Assembly (NCBI GenBank): GCA_023228865.1
Contig: JALOAH010000106.1
Coordinates: 1-11,799, forward strand
Direction: 5' to 3'
Origin: Porticoccaceae bacterium
GTDB taxonomy: Bacteria > Pseudomonadota > Gammaproteobacteria > Pseudomonadales > Porticoccaceae
DNA length: 11,799 bases
The position numbers and the translations under genes were made by a program. The notes under the pieces are model-generated. The model did no database searches and was not told where the DNA came from. It saw nothing but the letters and a program-made list of their open reading frames with translations. Shown one piece after another: positions 6,860-11,799 of this stretch; position 1 is the first letter of the stretch, and every line of letters begins with the position of its first letter.

Positions 6860-8221
6860 TTAAACCCAACGGCCTTTTTTGGCGTCGATCTGCTCCAGCA
6901 TGGCCTCGACGCGGCTGTTGATCAGCTCGTCTTTGTAGAAACTTTCATCCACCATATCCCCTTCGAACATGGCCACGGGCATACCCAGGCGCTTGCCAAC
7001 GGCATCGGCAATCAAAAACTGCGGATAGGAGAATGCGCGGCAGGTTCTGGCGCCATGGAGAAGGATGCCGTCGATGCTGTATTCTTCGCAGTGGTCGATA
7101 ATGCGCTCGATCATCTGGGGCGCAGACACGCTGATGGGACAGGTCAAAAAATTCATCGCCATGCCTTCAATGGGATCATCGACGTCAATTACCTGATAAT
7201 CCTGCCAAAAACCCAAATGGGTATAGCGTCCGGAAACCACGCAGGCATCGTAATTGGCGAATTTATCCGAGAGATAACCGATTTTATTCCAGTTCATGAT
7301 ACCGTCCCAGAAGAGGCGATATTTTTCTACAGGAACCGAGCCAATACCCGCATCGATACGCTCCTGAATTTCCGCCTTTTTCTTGGCGTAGTAATCGACG
7401 ATTTCCTGACCGCCAGGCAAAAAATTCACCGGCGCAATACTGTTGGTCCATTCAAAAAAGTTTGCTGGCGACGGTTTCACCTTGCACAGGGCTTTGGCTT
7501 CCATGCGCAACTGAGCCGCTTTTTTGGTGTAAGCCATGATTTCGCTGAGTTTGTCATAGTCGAAGGGCTTGCCGGTCTGCTCTTCAATAAACGCAATGCA
7601 TTCTTTCAGCTGCTTGACCATAAAGGCAACAGATTCGCGAAATTCAGGGCCGCTCATATACTTTGACGATGGCTCATTACCCCAGATCCACGGCATGGAA
7701 ATATTGAATATGGGCACTTTTTTGCCGTAAATTTTGTAGATGGTTTCATCCCACTGCTGACCCGTGCTGCAGAATGGGTAGGCGCTGATAATCATATCCG
7801 GCGCCGGAATGCGCTCCGCCAGACTGAGTTCCTTGGGATTGGCGCCGCCCATGGTCTCCGGCGTGCCGCTTTCTGTTCTCATCACCGCACAGCCGGCATG
7901 GGTGCGGGCATAGGAACAGAGCTCCCGATCATAGCCGGCCTCTTCAGCCACTTTTTGCGATGGTCCCTCTTCTTTTCTCGCCGCCAGCAATGCGGCGGCA
8001 GCTTCTCCATGGCACCAGGCAATATCGGCGGCCTGGAGAAAAGGATTCATTTGTATACCTTCATACCAGCACACCAGCTTGCCCTCTTGGGGCGCCTGAA
8101 AAAGCGATTGCCAGTACTCGTTCACCATTTTGTTATTCAGCTTGGTGACCTGAAGACGGTTGGACTTTTTGTCTGTGGAAGGTTTGATTCTTGTCTCGGC
8201 GGAACTTGCAATAATGGTCAT
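6860..8221 (-). CDS. Benzoyl-CoA reductase / 2-hydroxyacyl-CoA dehydratase family subunit (BcrB/HgdA-like)
   Basis: This 453-residue protein belongs to the HGD-D family of Fe-S subunits that take electrons from an ATP-driven activator and reduce or dehydrate an acyl-CoA. It shows the family's three-part cysteine pattern: ELCSYAR (C102), SAYPFCSTGQQW (C151) and HGARTCRAFSYPQ (C394). The first two flank the region that positions the substrate. The C-terminus, GMPVAMFEGDMVD...RVEAMLEQI, is also typical. This is the larger subunit type; its partner is encoded 31 bases upstream. The start has AGGAG eight bases before the ATG. Sequence alone cannot separate a ring reductase (BcrB) from a 2-hydroxyacyl-CoA dehydratase (HgdA/HadB). 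No activator ATPase is encoded in the window. Known family members are oxygen-sensitive, which is notable if the host lives aerobically. Confidence 0.9.
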   Translation of the reverse strand: MTIIASSAETRIKPSTDKKSNRLQVTKLNNKMVNEYWQSLFQAPQEGKLVCWYEGIQMNPFLQAADIAWCHGEAAAALLAARKEEGPSQKVAEEAGYDRELCSYARTHAGCAVMRTESGTPETMGGANPKELSLAERIPAPDMIISAYPFCSTGQQWDETIYKIYGKKVPIFNISMPWIWGNEPSSKYMSGPEFRESVAFMVKQLKECIAFIEEQTGKPFDYDKLSEIMAYTKKAAQLRMEAKALCKVKPSPANFFEWTNSIAPVNFLPGGQEIVDYYAKKKAEIQERIDAGIGSVPVEKYRLFWDGIMNWNKIGYLSDKFANYDACVVSGRYTHLGFWQDYQVIDVDDPIEGMAMNFLTCPISVSAPQMIERIIDHCEEYSIDGILLHGARTCRAFSYPQFLIADAVGKRLGMPVAMFEGDMVDESFYKDELINSRVEAMLEQIDAKKGRWV

Positions 8222-8252
8222 AGCTATTTCTCCTGATCTTCTCGATAGCGGC

Positions 8253-9431
8253 TTAGACGGCAGCCATTGCTTGTCTGTGCTTGATCATTTCAAGGAATGA
8301 TTCCACTCGAACCCTCATGCCTTCATAAGCATTGAACTCATGCTCCGTCTCCAGGCGCAGATGGGGAAACTGCGCAGCTTCAAAGGTTTTCTTGATGCGC
8401 GGATAGGAAAAATAATGGGGTTCGCAAAATTTAGGCATCAGCACCACCAGGCCACTGGCGTCAGCTTTTTTCACCGCCTCGAGAAGCCAGCCATCCCAGT
8501 CGACTTTAGGGTCGAGGCGAGTGGGACAGGGAACCACAGTGTTGCGATCCAGATACCAGGAAGTCAGGGATTTGATGGGATCGCCGCTTTCAGCCGCATC
8601 AATGGAGACATAACGGAAACCGTGGTAGAGGTCGTCATCCACCACCGTGGCGCCACAGCTTTCGATGAGCTCAAGAATCCTGGGCTTGGTGGCATGACAC
8701 AGGTGCCCGGAAAGATAGAGGGGCACACTGCCATCCGCTGTTGGGTCTACAGGATTTCTTTCCAGGCTGGCAACCAGTTCTGCAAGCAGACTGTTGTGTT
8801 CAGCCTTATCCATGACCATGCTGGATTTGAGAATGGCCTGCATGTGCACCGCCGACAGCCTGATTCGGCGATCACGGCGCAATTCATAAAGGCGGCGGAT
8901 CAGCTGGCGGTTTTTATTGAACACACAAATACTGTTGCGAAGACTGTCGTCACTGATGGTGGCGCCGAGCTTGCCCTCGATAGCCTCCTTGAGGCGAATT
9001 AATGTGCGCTCGGCATTTTCAAACGACCAGTTATCTTTAAGCGCCGGAATCAGCTGATAGAAACCGACGTGAAGTGAAGGATTCTGAATTCTGATGACAT
9101 CGGCAGCCGACAGCAGTTGAACACAGTGGTCGCCGAACATGATGCAATCCAGATAGTCAAACTTGCCCTTGATGTTCTGATCCACCAGGCTGCGGGTATA
9201 ACCGCAGAAAAAAGGATACATGCCACCGTGCCCTTCCGTGATCTGCTCTTCGTCAGATTGCAGCAACACCGGCAGAGCCCCCGCCGCGTGAACGACTTCC
9301 GCCGGAAAGTGCATGGCAAAGGTGCCCACAACCTTGCCCCCTGTGGCCTCTTTCCAGGCTTTGGCTGCACCATTGGGATCATTGGCAACCCGGGAAAATT
9401 TATCCAATATTTTTAATACGTTAGCATCCAC
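8253..9431 (-). CDS. Benzoyl-CoA reductase / 2-hydroxyacyl-CoA dehydratase family subunit (BcrC/HgdB-like)
   Basis: This is the smaller partner of the two-subunit enzyme, 392 residues from the chosen start. The N-terminus WKEATGGKVVGTFAMHFPAEVVHAAG is the hallmark of this subunit. Cysteines stand at the three expected places (numbered from this start): FFCGYTRS (C76), FGDHC (C103) and KFCEPHYFSYP (C336), the likely [4Fe-4S] ligands. The C-terminal LETEHEF...RVRVESFLEMI also fits. The frame is open upstream to a TTG at 9497 and an ATG at 9482. I chose the GTG at 9431-9429 because AGGAG lies exactly eight bases before it, as in the next gene, the family N-terminus aligns there, and the upstream codons overlap or nearly touch the predicted -10. 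It is the first gene of a three-gene operon. The substrate is unknown. Confidence 0.9.
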   Translation of the reverse strand: MDANVLKILDKFSRVANDPNGAAKAWKEATGGKVVGTFAMHFPAEVVHAAGALPVLLQSDEEQITEGHGGMYPFFCGYTRSLVDQNIKGKFDYLDCIMFGDHCVQLLSAADVIRIQNPSLHVGFYQLIPALKDNWSFENAERTLIRLKEAIEGKLGATISDDSLRNSICVFNKNRQLIRRLYELRRDRRIRLSAVHMQAILKSSMVMDKAEHNSLLAELVASLERNPVDPTADGSVPLYLSGHLCHATKPRILELIESCGATVVDDDLYHGFRYVSIDAAESGDPIKSLTSWYLDRNTVVPCPTRLDPKVDWDGWLLEAVKKADASGLVVLMPKFCEPHYFSYPRIKKTFEAAQFPHLRLETEHEFNAYEGMRVRVESFLEMIKHRQAMAAV

Positions 9432-9496
9432 AAACTGTTCTCCTGCGCTAGGGGACAAGCACGCCCAAGGGAGCGGCGCCATAAATTCACCAAGCA

Positions 9497-9525
9497 ACTT
9501 TAATGAGTATAACCCATTAAGTCAA
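9497..9525 (-). promoter_or_regulatory. Sigma-70 promoter of the dehydratase operon with an operator dyad in its spacer
   Basis: On the minus strand TTGACT (9525-9520) and TAAAGT (9502-9497) are exactly 17 bases apart. The spacer is almost wholly a dyad, TAATGAGTATAACCCATTA on plus (9501-9519), with seven of nine base pairs symmetric. Repressors of the TetR family commonly bind such sites and block polymerase. Transcription would start near 9490, giving a leader of about 60 bases before the GTG at 9431. The link to the TetR protein at 5204 is inference. Confidence 0.55.
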
Positions 9526-9566
9526 CAATCATCAGAATTCATAATAAACAGCATCTTATAGATATA

Positions 9567-9596
9567 TATAGAATTCTATAATTCATGTAATGAATT
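9567..9596. repeat. Two adjoining palindromes upstream of the dehydratase promoter
   Basis: TATAGAATTCTATA (9567-9580) is a perfect 14-bp palindrome. AATTCATGTAATGAATT (9580-9596) is a perfect 7-3-7 inverted repeat sharing one base with it. They lie about 40 to 75 bases upstream of the -35, where activator sites are often found. AT-rich sequence makes chance palindromes more likely. Confidence 0.4.
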
Positions 9597-9704
9597 TATC
9601 TCATCAAAGCAATGGGAACACAGAGTGAGGCAGCTCGCAGCACGACTGAAAGGATTATGGCCAGCTTTTGGCGACCCGATTTGCGAAGGGTTTCAATCCG
9701 CGCA

Positions 9705-9719
9705 GCGGACAACGTCCGC
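9705..9719 (-). terminator. Short GC-rich hairpin after norR
   Basis: GCGGAC-AAC-GTCCGC forms a 6-bp stem 14 bases past the norR stop codon. No T-tract follows on the minus strand, so it is at best a weak or Rho-assisted terminator. Confidence 0.25.
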
Positions 9720-9732
9720 ATGACGGGGAGAT

Positions 9733-11280
9733 TCAGGGCTTTATTTTGAGGCGCTGAACCAGGCGATAAAAATTGCTTCGATTCAAACCCAGATCCCTGG
9801 CGGTTGCGGCATAATTATTATTGTTGCGCTTTAATTTTTCCGTGATGAGCCTGGCTTGAAACTGGTCGATCGCCTCTCTCAGATCAATCTGCCCCGCGCT
9901 CACCAAAGCCACGGATTCTGTTTCGGCAAGGTCGTCTCGGGACTGGCTGGCAATATCAAGGTGCCTGGCGTGAATGGTTACAGGGCGGGTTTCAAGCCCC
10001 TGCTCGGCGACGGCTTTAAGAGCCGAGCGACTCAGCAAATGCTCCAGCTCCCTGACATTTCCAGGCCAGTCGTAACTCTGCAGCAGGTGCCTGGCGTCTG
10101 CAGCCAAGCGCACACTTTGAATACCCAGCCGGCGCTGATCCCGCTCCAGCAGGTATCCCGCCAGCAGCAGAACATCCCTGCCCCGCTCCCTCAAGGGCGG
10201 CACATGGATGGGAAAAACCGACAAGCGGTGGTAGAGGTCTGGCCGAAATTTCTCCCTGGCCACCTCCTGATGAAGATCCCTGTTGGTGGCCGCAACAATG
10301 CGCACATCCACCTGCCGGTAATGGTCGCTGCCAACCCTCTGTATTTCGCCACTCTGCAATACCCGCAGCATTTTTGCCTGCACCCCCAGGGGCAGCTCAC
10401 CAATTTCATCGAGAAACAGGGTGCCGCCGTCCGCCACTTCAAATTTACCGGCGCGGTCAGAAACAGCTCCCGTAAAGGCGCCTTTGACATGACCAAAAAG
10501 CTCAGTCTCCGCAATCGCCTCGGGCAGCGCCGCACAGTTGACGTAAATCAGCGGCTTATCGGCGCGGGGAGACAACTGGTGAATTCGCCGCGCCACCAAC
10601 TCCTTGCCGACACCGGTTTCACCCAACACCAAAACCGTAAGATGGGACTTGGCGACGGTGGCAATTTCTTCCATCAACTGCTGAATTGACCGGCTTTCGC
10701 CAATCAGATCGACCTTGCCCTCCCCTTCGAGAAGCGCCGCCGTCACCAGATGACCCTGCTCTATTCTCGCCTCCAGAGCCTCGATACGCAGAGCCGCCTT
10801 TACCGTCGCCTCGGTCAAGCGAATAAATGTCCGCAGCTCAACGGGATCAATGGCGTCAAAAGTGCCGGGCTGCAGGGCGTCCAGAGACAGCACCCCCCAG
10901 GGTTTCTCATCGATATAGAGAGAAACCCCCATGCAATCGTGGACATGAAGCTGATGATCTTCCGTCTCCACCAGACCGTCATAGGGGTCTGGAAGGCTGG
11001 AATCGGCGGGAAAACGCACCGGCTCTCGAGAGTGAAGCAAGTGAGCCAGACGGGGATGCTCATTGACCGCAAAGCGCCGCCCCAGGGTGTCGTCGCTCAA
11101 CCCGGCAACCGCCAGCGGCCTGAGCACATTGTCCTGCAGCTGAAGAATGGCCGCCGCGTCACAGGGAAATATGCGCGCAATGGCATCCAGCAGCCGTTGA
11201 TATCTCTGGGTTCCCGGGAAGTCGCGGGACAGGTCGGCAACAATGGAAATCATCTCTTGAAAAAATATAGAAGTTGTCAT
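9733..11280 (-). CDS. norR: NorR, nitric-oxide-sensing sigma-54-dependent activator
   Basis: This 515-residue protein has the NorR layout. The N-terminal GAF sensor spans about 20-165, the AAA+ sigma-54 activation domain 190-425 and a Fis-type helix-turn-helix 475-512. The AAA+ part has Walker A GETGVGKE (220-227), the sigma-54 contact loop GAFTGA (267-272), Walker [14 protein letters not shown] (285-297) and the [13 protein letters not shown] motif (403-415). Residues matching those proposed in E. coli NorR to hold the mononuclear iron are all present: R77, D98 and D101 in LPDPYDGL, H114 and C116 in HVHDC, and D134. NO binding to that iron relieves inhibition of the ATPase. The start is supported by GAGG five to six bases upstream. 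It is divergent from the gene at 11471, with a sigma-54 promoter and half-sites between them. Its GC content is visibly higher than that of the catabolic genes to the left. Confidence 0.93.
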   Translation of the reverse strand: MTTSIFFQEMISIVADLSRDFPGTQRYQRLLDAIARIFPCDAAAILQLQDNVLRPLAVAGLSDDTLGRRFAVNEHPRLAHLLHSREPVRFPADSSLPDPYDGLVETEDHQLHVHDCMGVSLYIDEKPWGVLSLDALQPGTFDAIDPVELRTFIRLTEATVKAALRIEALEARIEQGHLVTAALLEGEGKVDLIGESRSIQQLMEEIATVAKSHLTVLVLGETGVGKELVARRIHQLSPRADKPLIYVNCAALPEAIAETELFGHVKGAFTGAVSDRAGKFEVADGGTLFLDEIGELPLGVQAKMLRVLQSGEIQRVGSDHYRQVDVRIVAATNRDLHQEVAREKFRPDLYHRLSVFPIHVPPLRERGRDVLLLAGYLLERDQRRLGIQSVRLAADARHLLQSYDWPGNVRELEHLLSRSALKAVAEQGLETRPVTIHARHLDIASQSRDDLAETESVALVSAGQIDLREAIDQFQARLITEKLKRNNNNYAATARDLGLNRSNFYRLVQRLKIKP

Positions 11281-11302
11281 ATTGACCTCTAAAGACTCTT
11301 TT

Positions 11303-11335
11303 TGACAACAAAATTAATGTTGTCATTAAAACAAC
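11303..11335. promoter_or_regulatory. Candidate NorR enhancer sites in the divergent spacer
   Basis: Three half-sites alternate: ACAAC (11305-11309), GTTGT (11319-11323) and ACAAC (11331-11335). The first pair is part of a perfect 8-7-8 inverted repeat, TGACAACA and TGTTGTCA (11303-11325). The second pair forms GTTGT-N7-ACAAC, which contains the GT-N7-AC core known for NorR. They lie about 40-75 bases upstream of the -24 element at 11374. Confidence 0.6.
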
Positions 11336-11373
11336 TTTTTAATTTTTTTCTTTATATTTCATAAAGATAAAAA

Positions 11374-11390
11374 CTGGCACGCAAATTGAT
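11374..11390 (+). promoter_or_regulatory. Sigma-54 (-24/-12) promoter for the glycine-zipper gene
   Basis: CTGGCACGCAAATTGAT matches the sigma-54 consensus (TGGCACG, four bases, TTGCW) with GG at 11376-11377. The only core deviation is A for C after TTG. Initiation is expected near 11400, about 70 bases before the ATG at 11471. An AT-rich bendable stretch lies between it and the NorR half-sites. Confidence 0.8.
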
Positions 11391-11470
11391 ATAAGTGAAT
11401 TGATCGCGGTTAAACCCACCGCTTAAGTATACAGAGAGACTACCTAACAAATCATGCCGAGGATAGCGCA

Positions 11471-11799
11471 ATGAAACCCATAGCATCACTTTTATTGATA
11501 TCGACCCTAGCCTACAGCGGCCTGTCCAGTGCGGCGGAAGTTATCGCCGAAGAAGCCGACACCGCCGTCGGCAAAATGACCGGCGGTTGGGCTGGCGTTC
11601 TGGTGGGTGGCGCTGCCGGGGGTCCCATAGGGGCGCTGGTGGGCGGCATCGTCGGCGCCTGGGGCGGTGGCGAGGCTCAGGAAACCAGCGGCCTCAGCGG
11701 CAAAGCCTACAGAGTAAAACATGCCGATAACAGCGAAACCCTGGTGCGGGCGCCAAACCGCACATGGGAGATCGGCGATCAAGCCGCCATCGTCGGCAA
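11471..11799 (+). CDS. Exported glycine-zipper protein, 3' end outside the window
   Basis: The frame is open for 109 codons to the window edge. The ATG at 11471 follows GAGGA by seven bases. The first 22 residues are a signal peptide (MKPIASLLLISTLAYSGLSSAA) with likely cleavage before EV. Residues 38-67 form a glycine-zipper double-helix segment with repeated GxxxG spacing (GGWAGVLVGGAAGG, then PIGALVGGIVGAWGGG). The following part (about 76-109, SGKAYRVKHADNSETLV...IGDQAAIVG) is soluble and may start a small beta domain. Glycine-zipper segments occur in envelope lipoproteins and pore-like proteins; there is no lipobox cysteine here. Its sigma-54 promoter and divergent norR imply induction by nitric oxide. 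The specific function is not known to me, and further operon genes may follow. Confidence 0.8.
   Translation, partial: MKPIASLLLISTLAYSGLSSAAEVIAEEADTAVGKMTGGWAGVLVGGAAGGPIGALVGGIVGAWGGGEAQETSGLSGKAYRVKHADNSETLVRAPNRTWEIGDQAAIVG

Noticed and set aside
6854..7666. 270-codon plus-strand open frame
   Set aside because: It lies wholly antisense to the BcrB/HgdA-like gene, whose protein has clear family motifs. The frame is a codon-usage shadow with no ribosome-binding site or recognisable domain.
9856..10689. 277-codon plus-strand open frame
   Set aside because: Antisense to the AAA+ domain of norR, with no recognisable product.
11454..11474. Six-codon ORF overlapping the glycine-zipper start as ATGA (possible leader peptide)
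   Set aside because: It has no ribosome-binding site of its own, and the GAGGA inside it serves the downstream ATG.

Overview
The window looks like chromosomal DNA of a Gram-negative, probably marine or aquatic gammaproteobacterium. It encodes a TonB-dependent outer-membrane receptor of the large type common in heterotrophic proteobacteria, a NorR-type sigma-54 activator, a clear -24/-12 promoter and IS5-group mobile DNA. Genes have moderate GC content and the spacers are AT-rich. The lineage is inferred from gene families; no marker gene is present.

Layout, left to right. Positions 1-95 are the end of an IS5-group insertion sequence, with the first codons of its transposase leaving the window. 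Six complete genes plus norR, all on the minus strand, follow: a TonB-dependent receptor (126-2510), a sulfotransferase-family protein (3348-4544), a TetR-family regulator (5204-5875), a tight three-gene unit of an SDR-fold protein (6015-6812) and two subunits of the benzoyl-CoA reductase / 2-hydroxyacyl-CoA dehydratase family (6860-8221 and 8253-9431), then norR (9733-11280). The only plus-strand gene starts at 11471. It encodes an exported glycine-zipper protein and is cut by the window end.

The part up to 9.6 kb reads as an accessory uptake-and-catabolism module: import of a substrate through the receptor, CoA-thioester chemistry by the two Fe-S subunits and an SDR-like partner, and control by TetR. 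The dehydratase operon has a recognisable promoter whose -35/-10 spacer is filled by a 19-bp dyad, a classic repressor site. The SDR protein has an intact nucleotide-binding loop but lacks the catalytic Tyr and Lys. No ATP-dependent activator for the dehydratase/reductase pair is present. The receptor and sulfotransferase genes share a 22-bp upstream element with 19 identities, suggesting co-regulation.

The right end is a separate nitric-oxide-response locus. NorR retains all residues known in E. coli NorR to hold the NO-sensing iron. The spacer carries repeated GTTGT/ACAAC half-sites, then a near-perfect sigma-54 promoter that points not at a flavorubredoxin or NO reductase gene but at the small glycine-zipper protein. 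This is the most unusual regulatory arrangement in the window.

Two mobile-element traces, the IS end and a 110-bp MITE between the sulfotransferase and tetR genes, have related terminal repeats and the same TTAG target, which fits an IS5-group element and its non-autonomous derivative.
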